Below are positions 1 to 8,694 of a DNA stretch of 64,000 nucleotides, in pieces. Position 1 is the first letter of the stretch. Each line of letters opens with the position of its first letter. Source of the DNA: Coneutiohabitans sp964457925 (GTDB taxonomy: Bacteria; Zhuqueibacterota; Zhuqueibacteria; Zhuqueibacterales; Zhuqueibacteraceae); the NCBI GenBank assembly GCA_964457925.1, contig CAYWGH010000006.1, positions 124,001 to 188,000 of the forward strand. Direction: 5' to 3'. The notes below the pieces were generated by a model. The model was given only the letters and a program-made list of their open reading frames with translations. It made no database searches and was not told the DNA's origin. A program made the translations under genes and the position numbers.

Positions 1-627
1 TCAAAATTCCACCGATGCCCCTGCCCCCCACTGGGAAAATGGCCGCCATGCCTGACGCCTCGAATTGCCCTCCAATTCAGCAAGCGCGCTTCTGACGAAA
101 TGTTGCTTCACCTGCGCTAAGACTGAAAAGCGTGAGCTCAAACGCCATTGCAGGCCCGCGCCCCAAGCCGGCGTAAATTTGTTTTCATGCGGCGGATGCA
201 TTGTGATTTCACCCAAGACGCCCGCCGTAAAACGAAAGGCGTTCGGGCGCAAATGCAGCGAGCCGGCCTGGAGATCAACAAAAACCCTCACGGGCAAAAC
301 CCTCGTTGGTTGCAGCGCCGCACGCGCGGCAATAAAAACTTGATATCCGGCTGCGCCCGTTTCGTGCTCGCCGTCGATCAACACCAAAAGCTTTGTCAGA
401 CGCGCATGAGAGGCGCCAAGCACAAAGGCCAGTCGATCATTTGCAAGTGAGCGTCCCAATGCCAGAGTTGCGCCCCTTCCTGCTTCATAACCAAGATCTG
501 CATGAAACTGAGCGGCAAAAGCCTGAGCCGTCACAAACCATGAAAATTGCGCTGGATTATTTTGGGCAAGCACAGAAACGGTTGGACCAAGCCAAAGCAG
601 GCTCACAGCAATCGCGTGAAAACACAT
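1..627 (-). CDS. Hypothetical secreted, probable outer-membrane beta-barrel protein
   Basis: About 208 residues from the chosen ATG, which starts a clear signal peptide (MCFHAIAVSLLWLGPTVSVLA) followed by alternating hydrophobic and polar stretches and a C-terminal phenylalanine (GAGASVEF), the usual ending of an outer-membrane beta-barrel. An upstream in-frame start at 726 would add 33 polar residues before the signal peptide, so I prefer 627. No enzymatic motif is visible. The stop codon is the first three bases of the window, so the gene is complete. It lies 3' of a ZIP transporter on the same strand, 326 bases away. Function unknown; barrel assignment is inference from pattern only. Confidence 0.55.
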   Translation of the reverse strand: MCFHAIAVSLLWLGPTVSVLAQNNPAQFSWFVTAQAFAAQFHADLGYEAGRGATLALGRSLANDRLAFVLGASHARLTKLLVLIDGEHETGAAGYQVFIAARAALQPTRVLPVRVFVDLQAGSLHLRPNAFRFTAGVLGEITMHPPHENKFTPAWGAGLQWRLSSRFSVLAQVKQHFVRSALAELEGNSRRQAWRPFSQWGAGASVEF

Positions 628-953
628 TTTACTTTTCAATCCAGGCTGGACACGCAGACATTTTTTCGAATCGAGCGATAAGCGGCTCTGTGAGCAATCG
701 TATTGACCTGGAGCAGCTAAATGCAAAAATGAAATTGTGTGCCAGGCCGGCCAGTCAATTCATTTTTGCGAGTAAAGCCGGCAAAGACACAACTTATAAA
801 TAAACTTGAAGGATAAGCGGGCGGGCTAAAATGCCCGGAACGAATCTCAAATTACCCGGTTCTACAGATGCAAATCTTTGACCATCGTGGAGCAGAAATA
901 AAGGCGGGAAGAAGGAGATGCGGTAATGATTTGAGTTGCAATACTTGGACGAG

Positions 954-1727
954 TTACAACAAAACTTGCACAAGCAGCATCAAGCAAAACCCATATGTAA
1001 ATGCCCAGGCAATTCTTGCCGGCCTTTCGTCGTGCAGGGCGTCAGGAATAATTTCGAGCAGGATGAGAAACATCATGGCGCCCGCAGCGAACCCCATGAG
1101 CACGGGCATCAGCGGCTGAAAAAACCAGGAGGCCATGCCAGCCGGCAGCGCCGCGATCGGTTGCGGCAGACTTGTTAGCACAGCAGCCCAGAAACAACGC
1201 ATGATACTTGCGCCCGCGGCACGCATGGGCAATGCCACCGCCAAGCCTTCTGGAATATTGTGAATGCCGATGGCGAGTGCGATGTATGAACCCAGACGGG
1301 TCGAATAAAGTTCTTCCGAAGCATACCCCACGCCCACCGCAACTCCTTCCGGAATGCTATGTATGCTCATCGCGAGAAAAATGAGAATTTCTGTGCGCCC
1401 GCCCCAGCGTTTCCACGAAGCCTGACTCAGGCGTTCTTCACTTAAATAGCGATTCGAACTCCACAAAAATATCGATCCGAGCAGGATACCGGCGAGCACG
1501 GGCAAAACTTTTGACAGACTCATCTCCGGCTGCGCCATTTGCAAGCCGGGCAGAATGAGATTGTAAACCGAAGCGGCAAGCATCAAGCCGCCGGCAAAGC
1601 CGTAACCGAGACCGGTGTGCTTCTGTAAATCAAAATGCTTGAGCAACAAGGGCAACGCGCCCAAGCCGCAGGCCAGGCTCGCCAGCAGGCCGGCGATGAG
1701 GCTCTTTGTCAAGATTTCTACGGGCAT
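954..1727 (-). CDS. ZIP-family divalent metal transporter
   Basis: 257 residues, all membrane-like, with about eight hydrophobic segments. Two conserved ZIP metal-site motifs are visible: HSIPEGVAVGVG in the fourth segment and HNIPEGLAVALP in the fifth, each with the His-x-x-Pro-Glu-Gly signature that binds Zn or other divalent cations. Proteins of this GufA/ZupT type move zinc, iron or manganese into the cytoplasm across the inner membrane. The gene begins 21 bases after the stop of the DUF4159 gene and is probably cotranscribed with it. The histidine-rich loop between segments 3 and 4 found in some ZIPs is short here, so the metal cannot be named. Confidence 0.9.
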   Translation of the reverse strand: MPVEILTKSLIAGLLASLACGLGALPLLLKHFDLQKHTGLGYGFAGGLMLAASVYNLILPGLQMAQPEMSLSKVLPVLAGILLGSIFLWSSNRYLSEERLSQASWKRWGGRTEILIFLAMSIHSIPEGVAVGVGYASEELYSTRLGSYIALAIGIHNIPEGLAVALPMRAAGASIMRCFWAAVLTSLPQPIAALPAGMASWFFQPLMPVLMGFAAGAMMFLILLEIIPDALHDERPARIAWAFTYGFCLMLLVQVLL

Positions 1728-1748
1728 ATATCCTTCGCCATAAGCACG

Positions 1749-2418
1749 TCAAGCAGACATCGCATACATCACAATATTCACGCCGAATTTCGTGTTATCT
1801 TCCGCCAGCCAGCGCTTGTTGCGAAAATCATAATCCCATTCACAGCCATAGTCTTTGTTGCTGTACAATACTGCGATTTTCCCGTCGATCGTGACGGCCT
1901 TAAGATAATCGTGTACAAGATCATCGCCCCAGCCGTTCAACTCGAATGAGGTGGTTGGCGGGCCTTTATCAAAATCAAAAAACGCATGATAGAGTTCATG
2001 ATCATTCGGTATTTTTTGCAGAGCCTCTTTGCCAAAAAGCTTCGCCATTTGTGCTTCAAAAGATTGCGCAAACAAACCGTCGATATCATGATTGCAATCG
2101 TCGACGAAGACGAAGCCGCCATGACGCACATACTTTTCAAAATGAACAGCTTCCCGTTGTGTGAATTGCACGAGCTTATGGCCGGAGAGATAACAAAATG
2201 GCGCATGCAGCATTTCCGGATCGGCGAGCGGAACGATCTTTTCGCGGGGATTGACCTCGATCGTGGTGTATTCAATCAACGAGTTGAGCAGATTGGAAGG
2301 CATGCGTTGATCAACATCCCAATCACCAGACAGGTACTGCAAACGTGTGAAGAAAAAATTCGGGCGGCGGAGTTGTGAGTTGCGCGGCGAATAAAACGAT
2401 GACGAAGCCAAGTTTCAT
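1749..2418 (-). CDS. DUF4159 protein, 5' end frameshifted in a T6 run
   Basis: The uninterrupted frame (1749-2411, opening only with TTG) encodes a DUF4159 domain: it begins TRLQYLSGDWDVDQRMPSNL and contains GGFVFVDDCNHDIDG and the C-terminal NKDYGCEWDY segment. In the next frame an ATG at 2418 opens a good signal peptide (MKLGFVIVLFAAQL) that runs into PPPEFF. Removing one T from the six-T run (plus-strand A6 at 2353-2358) joins the two as PPPEFFFTRLQYL, which is how the family normally starts. I therefore annotate the gene from 2418 with a one-base frameshift. DUF4159 proteins are periplasmic or membrane-associated and of unknown biochemical role. The lesion may be an assembly error or true slippage. 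Confidence 0.75.
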
Positions 2419-2663
2419 CCAAGTTAATGGTTGAATGCGTTTCTATGCTCATATACCCGTTCATTCCACCGGAAACGAAATCCGGCGGCGTTCGGAACTG
2501 CCACAAGATAATAAAAAAAGAACGCCGGGCAATACACATTTAACCGGATGGCTGGGAATGCCGGTGAGGTTTCGGAGGAAAGCTATTGCAGCAATCGTGG
2601 GCTATCGATTTTGCTTCCAGTTGCGGGGCGGTGAATTGGGATGCGCGCCGGGAGGGATTGATT

Positions 2664-3536
2664 TCACAAATGCAGCGCTAACATCGCATTTTGGGGAAGG
2701 GCGCGATAAATGGCTTTGGCATCGTCGCGATTCAGCTCTAGTGCAATCCAAAACTGGTGCTGGGGCAGGGTTTTGTGCGACAGCGAATCAACCGCGGCGC
2801 GCGCCGTGTTCCAAGTGCGTTGTGTGTCATACCAGAGTTTTTGTAGACGCCCTTCCCATGATGGTGTTTGCTCCTGCTCCACAACGATCGTAAGGTTACG
2901 GTCAAATTCCCACGTGAAATGTACGTCGCGCTCTTCGAGTGAAATCTCAGTTTTGCGCTGTTCCGCTTCGATCGTGTCTTTAGGCGCTTCGATCACGCGA
3001 ATCGGTGCTTTCGGAAGCGTGGCAAACTCACGTTGTAAAACAAAGGGGCTGGCGAGCCAAAAGCGGAGACGTCCTTTGCTGCGCAGGTGATCCAAGGCGC
3101 GGCTCATCTCGTAACGAATGATTTGACACTTCCGCATCGGAACCCCCTTGACTTCTAACGTCGCAAGACTATCCGTTAAATTGATAACAAGACCGATGGA
3201 ATCCCCCCGGCTCATTTGCTGCCGGGCTTTCCAAAACGCTTCTTCGATATCGAGCGCAAATCGCCGTTGCGCCAGCGCCTGTTTCTCGGCTTCGTCTTCC
3301 GGTTCCTTGAATCGGGCATGATGGGTGGTATCGGCGGTCACCGCGGGAGCTGGCGATTCTTCAAAGGTATGCTGCCGTACCGGCAAAGCGACGGCAAGAA
3401 CAAACAGCGCGAGTGGGAGGGGTAGCAAAAAAAGCAAAAAAAGAATTTGCCGCTTGCGATTACCGGCCAGCAGACGCACATAAGGCATGAACGGTTTGGC
3501 GAGAACATTGCCGATTTTTTTCACGAAGATGCTCAC
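2664..3536 (-). CDS. Membrane-anchored protein of unknown function
   Basis: 290 residues. One hydrophobic anchor lies near residues 30-52 (ILFLLFLLPLPLALFVLAVA) after a basic N-terminus, so the rest is expected outside the cytoplasm. The soluble part is mixed alpha/beta with a charged segment near residues 70-100 and no recognisable catalytic motif. I do not recognise the family. The gene starts 23 bases after the stop of the L,D-transpeptidase at 3560-4378, on the same strand, which suggests a shared transcript and an envelope role. The 3' side is followed by about 245 bases before the DUF4159 gene. Confidence 0.6.
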   Translation of the reverse strand: MSIFVKKIGNVLAKPFMPYVRLLAGNRKRQILFLLFLLPLPLALFVLAVALPVRQHTFEESPAPAVTADTTHHARFKEPEDEAEKQALAQRRFALDIEEAFWKARQQMSRGDSIGLVINLTDSLATLEVKGVPMRKCQIIRYEMSRALDHLRSKGRLRFWLASPFVLQREFATLPKAPIRVIEAPKDTIEAEQRKTEISLEERDVHFTWEFDRNLTIVVEQEQTPSWEGRLQKLWYDTQRTWNTARAAVDSLSHKTLPQHQFWIALELNRDDAKAIYRALPQNAMLALHL

Positions 3537-3559
3537 AGGGCTGCGCTAGTCTCCGAAAT

Positions 3560-4378
3560 TCAGTAGATGAAAACTTTTGATCCCAGTTCCAAATTTTGAT
3601 AAACGATGCGCAGATCCTCGTCGCCTAAACGCACGCAGCCATGGGTGACCGGCATACCAAGCAGGCGTTGATAAAGTGTGCCATGCACCAAATAACCGTT
3701 GCCGAAAGACAGGGCATAATCGCCCAGCACGCCCGCCTCAAAACGCTCCGGCGAGTTGGGCGGAGGCACAGGCCGCCCTTCTTCAATGAAGGCCCAATCC
3801 GGCATACGCCAGACCGGATTTTTGATCTTGCCCTGAATGCGAAACATGCCGCGTGGGGTCGAGAAAATCCATTGGCGGTCATCTTGCGCTTTCAGCAAGA
3901 CGTAGCTGCCGGTGGAGCACAAGCCTTCGTGAATTAATTTGTTTCCGGACATCACATAAATGCGATTGCCGGAAGAGTTGACGATGAGATAAGGCTGGCG
4001 CGGAATCAGCGCATTCATTTTTTTCTGAAGACTGCTCAGGCGTTTTTCCGCTTGCTGGACTTCGCGTTTGAGTTGCGCGATATCCATCGAGCGTGTTTCC
4101 AATGAAAACTGTGACTCCGGCAAAATGGCAAACACCCATTCTCGTAATATCGGCGCGGCAAATAGAATAATGATTGTGAGGACAAATCCTGTAATCAAGC
4201 CATAAAGAATCACATGCAGCGACGAGGCCGGCGAGGGCGCTTGTTCCGGCGGCACCGGCGAGTCCGCAACAACCACTGGAGCCGCATCCGCCTTCGTTGG
4301 CGCCGGATTGGCGCGAGGGTTTGGGCCGCTATTGTTTTCTTCAGCCGTGTTCTGCGAAGCGTGCATAGAAGTTGTCAT
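3560..4378 (-). CDS. L,D-transpeptidase (YkuD domain), membrane anchored
   Basis: 272 residues. A proline-rich cytoplasmic tail is followed by a transmembrane helix (about residues 55-80), a short coiled coil (IAQLKREVQQAEKRLSSLQK) and a C-terminal YkuD domain that starts near PYLIVNSSGNRIYVM. The catalytic signature is complete: HGTLYQRL followed by VTHGCVRLG, with the nucleophilic cysteine in HGC. Such enzymes make 3-3 crosslinks in peptidoglycan or attach proteins to it, in the periplasm. It follows another YkuD gene on the same strand (136-base gap) and precedes a membrane protein by 23 bases, so this is an envelope cluster. Confidence 0.9.
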   Translation of the reverse strand: MTTSMHASQNTAEENNSGPNPRANPAPTKADAAPVVVADSPVPPEQAPSPASSLHVILYGLITGFVLTIIILFAAPILREWVFAILPESQFSLETRSMDIAQLKREVQQAEKRLSSLQKKMNALIPRQPYLIVNSSGNRIYVMSGNKLIHEGLCSTGSYVLLKAQDDRQWIFSTPRGMFRIQGKIKNPVWRMPDWAFIEEGRPVPPPNSPERFEAGVLGDYALSFGNGYLVHGTLYQRLLGMPVTHGCVRLGDEDLRIVYQNLELGSKVFIY

Positions 4379-4514
4379 GGTTGTTGGTCATAGCTTTCAA
4401 CTTGAAGGATCGTCCTGATCGCAGGTGGTGTAAAAAGATAATTCAACCGAAACTAGAAAACAATACAGCAATTGTGACAACAACGTGTTATACCAGCTAC
4501 TTCCTCAAATCGCG

Positions 4515-5912
4515 CTACTCTCCGCTTTGGGTATGGCCGTTCGAGGGCAAGCCTTTGAGCGATCCCACGATGGTGACCGGCGTTCCGACCTCTGCCCATT
4601 CATAGATTTCATCCATATAACGATTTTCCAGCGCGACGCACCCGGCCGTCCAATTCACCCCTTTGCCGCCCTCGCCATGGACTTCAATCAGTCCGCCGAT
4701 CGAGGCGAAACGAGGCAATTCCCCTCTTTTCAGGGCATCACCAAAGCGTTGGCGATCTTCGAGATTGGGATAATCAATTTGCAGCGCCTTATAATAGATT
4801 GTTTGTTTGCCGGCTTTTTTCTTGATCACGCGATAGCGCCCTTCGGGCGTGGCGTTGTCCCCGCGCTGGCGTTTGTGGCCGAGCCAGCCCGGGCCAAGCT
4901 CAACAGGATATTCTGCGCGCAATTGGCCGTCAATATAAACAAAGCAGCGATGCGCCATTTTATCAACAATAATTGCGACGCTGTCGCTCGCAGCAGACCA
5001 TGCAATGGTTTCATTGGCCCAGCGTTGCCATACCGGTATCTGGCGCAGATAGGCTTCCAAAGTCGCTTTCGTGCTGCTCCATGCACCGTTCACCAGCGGT
5101 TCGGCAGTTTGCAATTTTTCCTTCGCAGTAAGATAATCCCGCCGCCAATGCGCAAACTTGCTTTCAATGACAATCAACTCGCTGGCGACAAATTTTTGCC
5201 AAAGCGCTTTATTGACCGGGATGCGTTTCGCCTGATTGCGAAAGTCTTCCACGGTTTGTTGCAAGCGTGCGATGCCGAACGTTGTCAGCAACTCCAGCGA
5301 ATCGCGCCGCGCCACCGCCAGGGTGCCGGCAATACGTGCGCAAAGCTTGGCGCTTTCTGCAAACTGATGCGTCGCTTGAAAATCCCGGCTCCAAAACCAT
5401 TTGCGATTTTCGGTTTGCCAGGCGGCGCGCGCTTGTTCCAGGTAATACTCTGCTTGTTGCATCACCTCCGGCGCATAACTCGCGGCTTCGCGATGCCGCG
5501 CTTCACTCACGGCCAGCCGCGCTTGTTCATAAATTGCCGTGGGCACGGGCGACTTCAAACGAACAACGACGACAATGGCAACCATGAGAAATCCCGAGGC
5601 AAGCATTCCCGCCACAATCCGCTTATCCCTCAAGGACAGCCGCGTCAGCGGTATCACTTTACTGAGAGAATGCCAAACTTCACGGCTTCTGCGCCGTCGC
5701 GTTTCGAACCAAGATTTTAGCGGCGGGTAAGTCTCTTTCAGATAAGTCTTGCAAGCGTTCAACCACTTTCGGCTCCCGGCTCGCAGCGTTTCGATGGTGC
5801 GCAGCAACGACGGTCTGATGTTGTTGACCAACAAACGCATTCGTTGGAGCGCGTTATGGTTTCTCATCCTGAGTTTCTCGTGAAGTGAGCGGTGAATGAT
5901 TCGGAAAGTCAT
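4515..5912 (-). CDS. L,D-transpeptidase (YkuD) with N-terminal DUF4398-like helical module
   Basis: 465 residues. A basic N-terminal stretch of about 100 residues precedes a transmembrane helix (ASGFLMVAIVVVV), then an alpha-helical region (about residues 130-330), then a YkuD domain. The active site reads IEVHGEGGKGVNWTAGCVAL, with His and Cys present; Thr-Ala replaces Ser-His before Gly-Cys, as in the ErfK-like branch. The helical region (ARLAVSEARHREAASYAPEV onward) aligns well with the lipoprotein encoded next door at 6031-6636, so the enzyme carries a DUF4398-like module. It probably acts on peptidoglycan from the inner membrane. The N-terminal basic extension is unusual and the exact start could be further downstream. 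Confidence 0.88.
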   Translation of the reverse strand: MTFRIIHRSLHEKLRMRNHNALQRMRLLVNNIRPSLLRTIETLRAGSRKWLNACKTYLKETYPPLKSWFETRRRRSREVWHSLSKVIPLTRLSLRDKRIVAGMLASGFLMVAIVVVVRLKSPVPTAIYEQARLAVSEARHREAASYAPEVMQQAEYYLEQARAAWQTENRKWFWSRDFQATHQFAESAKLCARIAGTLAVARRDSLELLTTFGIARLQQTVEDFRNQAKRIPVNKALWQKFVASELIVIESKFAHWRRDYLTAKEKLQTAEPLVNGAWSSTKATLEAYLRQIPVWQRWANETIAWSAASDSVAIIVDKMAHRCFVYIDGQLRAEYPVELGPGWLGHKRQRGDNATPEGRYRVIKKKAGKQTIYYKALQIDYPNLEDRQRFGDALKRGELPRFASIGGLIEVHGEGGKGVNWTAGCVALENRYMDEIYEWAEVGTPVTIVGSLKGLPSNGHTQSGE

Positions 5913-5941
5913 ACGGGAGGATACGCATTACAAATAGAAAA

Positions 5942-6000
5942 CCTCGGCCGGCGATGAAATCTTGTACCTGCTTGAGGTCAAAGACAATCGCCGGTCGAGG
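5942..6000. repeat. Inverted repeat between lipoprotein and L,D-transpeptidase genes
   Basis: Arms 5942-5955 (CCTCGGCCGGCGAT) and 5987-6000 are reverse complements with one mismatch and a 31-base loop. It lies 30 bases past the lipoprotein stop on the minus strand, in the position of an attenuator or mRNA-processing hairpin. There is no U-tract, so it is not a classical terminator. Confidence 0.45.
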
Positions 6001-6030
6001 CAGAAATGGGGAATTGGCCGAGACAATCTG

Positions 6031-6636
6031 TTAGCTGCGTGCACCCATTTTTTTACCGATTGCGTTTTCCAATTCGCCGATCACGGAGTCGATTTTGCTG
6101 GCCGCGGCCTGCACTTTGTCGCGGGCCGTCAGAAAATCACCGCCGGTCAGCGCGGTTTGCGCTTCGCTCAAACCGGATTCCACGGCATTGATGTCGCCCT
6201 GGATCAATTCAAGAGCAGCTTTGCCCTCTTTGCCCTTGGGCGCCTTGGCCATCAATTTTTTGGCGTCTTCGATCTTGGTCGTTACTTGGGCAATCAAGGT
6301 TTCCGCTTCCGCCTTTACCGTTTCCTTGTTGGTCGCGGCGGCGTCTTTTGCTGAGTTGAATGCGGCAACGGCCGAGTTCAACAGGGCGGCAGCGCGGTCA
6401 TAGTTGCGCATCAGCGCGAACTTGGAATTTTGTTGTTCCACCTCAGCTTGCGCGGCACTCAAAGAATCTTTTGCGGCATTGAATAGATCCGTGGCGTAGC
6501 GATTCGCCTCGGCGGTTTGCGCCGCCTGCATGGCCGCATCTGCGTCCGCCAAAAGCTGTGTGGGCGGTTCTTTACAGCCCATCACAAACAGCAACATTAC
6601 GATGCCGAGAGAACTCAAAAGAGTCTTGGCCTTCAT
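6031..6636 (-). CDS. DUF4398-like alpha-helical lipoprotein
   Basis: 201 residues. A lipoprotein signal is obvious: hydrophobic MLLFVMGC with the lipobox Cys at residue 21. The mature protein is nearly all alpha-helical, rich in Ala, Lys and Glu (MQAAQTAEANRYATDLFNAA), matching the DUF4398 style of outer-membrane lipoproteins. The start is fixed by an AGGAGG ribosome site at 6641-6650. The same pattern of helices recurs inside the adjacent L,D-transpeptidase (4515-5912), suggesting the two bind the same partner or each other at the cell wall. Lpp-like roles are possible but not shown by the sequence. Confidence 0.75.
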   Translation of the reverse strand: MKAKTLLSSLGIVMLLFVMGCKEPPTQLLADADAAMQAAQTAEANRYATDLFNAAKDSLSAAQAEVEQQNSKFALMRNYDRAAALLNSAVAAFNSAKDAAATNKETVKAEAETLIAQVTTKIEDAKKLMAKAPKGKEGKAALELIQGDINAVESGLSEAQTALTGGDFLTARDKVQAAASKIDSVIGELENAIGKKMGARS

Positions 6637-7065
6637 AAAAATTACCTCCTAAAAGTTAATATGTGTGAAAAGTGCCTGATATTTTGACTTGCAACCGATG
6701 CAAGTATATTTTTTCAACCCGTCAGCACACGACGCCCCGATTGTACGATCAAGCCACAGGGCTTGGCAAAGCGGCTCGCCTTACAAAACGGCGTATGTCC
6801 GAACCATGTGTGCGTAAGCCGCTACTGGCGGAGCAGTCGCCCTTCAGCAGAAATTTTTCTCAAGCGAGGTGATGTCAAGGATAACCACGATCCTTCTGAA
6901 GAGTTGTCGCTTGTAGAGAAGCGACCAGCAAGACGGGGGAGATTGAAGTGCAATGCGCAAACTCTTCTACGCTTTTTTCCTCTTGACTCCGGGCAACTCA
7001 GCTTGGCGGCTTTAAATCGCGGAGAATCTAAATAATCAAAGCTTAAAAAGCAAGTGGGATAATTT
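6637..7065. other. 429-base gap upstream of the lipoprotein gene
   Basis: No convincing gene in any frame. It holds a short palindrome with 6-bp arms at 6688-6704 (CTTGCA, 5-base spacer, TGCAAG) 51 bases upstream of the lipoprotein start, which could be an operator, and a 7-bp stem at 6906-6925 (GTCGCTT/AAGCGAC) 3' of hprK without a T-run. The promoter of the lipoprotein gene must lie here, but no clear -35/-10 pair stands out. Confidence 0.4.
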
Positions 7066-8046
7066 TTACTCAAAATCGCGTTGCAGATATTTTTCCAGCT
7101 CGATATGATCCTCCGACCGTTCCTGAATCTTGCGCACGAGCTTTTCGTTGAATTCACGCGCCATGTGATGACCGGCGATTTTAAGCAACTGATTGAGCGC
7201 AATCACTTCCGCTATCACTGTGATGTTTTTTCCGGGAAAAATCGGCAATTTGACATACGGCATCTCGACCTCCAAAATGGTAGTCTTTTGTTCATCAATG
7301 CCGATACGTTCGTAATCTTCCTTGCTATCCCACTCTTCCAGATGCACTTCAACCTCTATGCGCTTCTGCGCACGGATCGAGCGGATGCCGAAAATGCTGC
7401 GCACGTCAATAATGCCGAGACCGCGAATTTCCATGTGATGCTGCAACAACTCCGTGCCTTGCCCAATCAGAATTCCGGCGGCTTTGCGGCTGATTTGCAC
7501 GACGTCATCGGCGACCAGGCGATGGCCGCGTTCGACAAGATCCAGCGCGATTTCGCTTTTGCCGATGCCGCTGCGCCCGGTGAAGAGCACGCCGATGCCG
7601 TAGACGTCAACGAGCGAGCCGTGTACTGTAATCTTGGGCGCGAACTTTTCATCAAGATATTCGCCCAACAGATGCGTCAACTTGGTAGTTTTGAGCGAGG
7701 TGCGAAAAATCGTAATGCCGCGCTTGTTCGCCAACTCCACCAGCTCGTGATGCGGGCGGTTATCATCGGTGACGATGAGACACGGGATATCGAAATTCAA
7801 TACCGGTTTGAGAGTTTTCATGCGCTCGTGGGGCGTCATCTCATCCAAATAGCGCAGTTCCGTATTGCCGAGAATTTGCACGCGATCATAGGTAAAAACT
7901 TTGGTGAACCCGGAAAGCGCCAGGCCGGGACGGTGTAAATCGGCATCCTTGACGACGCGCCGAAAACTGTAGGTGCCGTTGACGATCTCGAGCAATAAGC
8001 GTGTGTGTGTTTCGTTGTAAAGGGTTCCGACGGTGAGATTTTCCAT
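7066..8046 (-). CDS. hprK: HPr kinase/phosphorylase
   Basis: 326 residues, the family's usual length. The N-terminal HprK_N domain is followed by the C-terminal kinase with P-loop GRSGIGKSE at about residues 157-165, the VADD segment, and the family signature MEIRGLGIIDVRSIFG at about 206-221. HprK phosphorylates a serine of HPr (or an Npr-type HPr) with ATP or pyrophosphate and reverses the reaction. In Gram-negatives it usually sits near hpf and controls carbon or envelope functions. Here hpf is directly upstream on the same strand but separated by a terminator hairpin, so hprK likely has its own promoter in 8047-8136. Ribosome site AGGAG lies about 10 bases before the ATG. Confidence 0.95.
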   Translation of the reverse strand: MENLTVGTLYNETHTRLLLEIVNGTYSFRRVVKDADLHRPGLALSGFTKVFTYDRVQILGNTELRYLDEMTPHERMKTLKPVLNFDIPCLIVTDDNRPHHELVELANKRGITIFRTSLKTTKLTHLLGEYLDEKFAPKITVHGSLVDVYGIGVLFTGRSGIGKSEIALDLVERGHRLVADDVVQISRKAAGILIGQGTELLQHHMEIRGLGIIDVRSIFGIRSIRAQKRIEVEVHLEEWDSKEDYERIGIDEQKTTILEVEMPYVKLPIFPGKNITVIAEVIALNQLLKIAGHHMAREFNEKLVRKIQERSEDHIELEKYLQRDFE

Positions 8047-8131
8047 CGCTCTACTCCTGCGCCCAAATCAGATGATTGAAAAGAGATATGCTTTTCACGG
8101 GTTTCTTTAAGAAATCCCCTTGCTACGCTTG

Positions 8132-8171
8132 AAAAACATGAAAGCTGCTCGGAGATCGAGCAGCTTTCATG
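8132..8171 (-). terminator. Rho-independent terminator of hpf
   Basis: A perfect 15-bp stem (8137-8151 with 8157-8171) and a 5-base loop begins 12 bases after the hpf stop; read on the minus strand it is followed by TTTTTC. This separates hpf from hprK. Confidence 0.85.
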
Positions 8172-8183
8172 CCACAATCGGTT

Positions 8184-8522
8184 TTACATCGCCGCGACTC
8201 TTCGCACGTCGAATTCCCGTTCTGCCTTGCCATTGCCGCGCTTGTGCAGGCGTTCCTTGTATTTCTTTACCTGCCGCTCAAGCTTGTCGACTGCAAGGGT
8301 AATTGATTTTCGGATATTCTCGCTCTTCTCCGTGGCCGCCAATCGTTGACCATAAACTTTCAGCAAGACTTCAGCCACCTGTGTTTGTTTCTCCCACGAA
8401 AGAATCACTTCTCCTTCGATGATGCCGTCATAGTACTTCTCCAATCGGGCGACCTCCTGCCGGGCAAATGCTTTCAGCGGTTCAGGCGCGGTAAAATGGC
8501 GGGCCGTGATGTGGAGTTTCAT
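8184..8522 (-). CDS. hpf: Ribosome hibernation-promoting factor, short form
   Basis: 112 residues from ATG 8522, chosen because AAGGAGG lies 6-7 bases upstream and the protein then begins MKLHITARHFTAPEPLKAFA, the expected start of the family. It contains the HPF/RaiA fold with LEKYYDGIIEGEVILSWEK and a basic C-terminal helix. It lacks the long-form C-terminal dimerisation domain. HPF binds the 30S decoding site in stationary phase and stabilises inactive ribosomes. Encoded between xerC and hprK, a common arrangement, and closed by a strong terminator. Confidence 0.92.
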   Translation of the reverse strand: MKLHITARHFTAPEPLKAFARQEVARLEKYYDGIIEGEVILSWEKQTQVAEVLLKVYGQRLAATEKSENIRKSITLAVDKLERQVKKYKERLHKRGNGKAEREFDVRRVAAM

Positions 8523-8694
8523 TGCTGCCTCCTTAAAAATAGGGGTTCGAGGAGAATACAAACCTCCAAGGATGGATTGATTGATCTGTCCTGTCATCCT
8601 GTTGAAGGGTGAGTGCAGGCAAAAACAGCACATTTCAAGAATTCCGATAAACCTCCTTACATTAAATAATTGGGATGTTTCGCTCAATCACAAG

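Noticed and set aside
820..840. CGGGC/GCCCG stem after the ZIP gene
   Set aside because: Only five pairs and no T-run.
4485..5720. Plus-strand open frame of 411 codons
   Set aside because: Antisense of the L,D-transpeptidase gene; no family resemblance.
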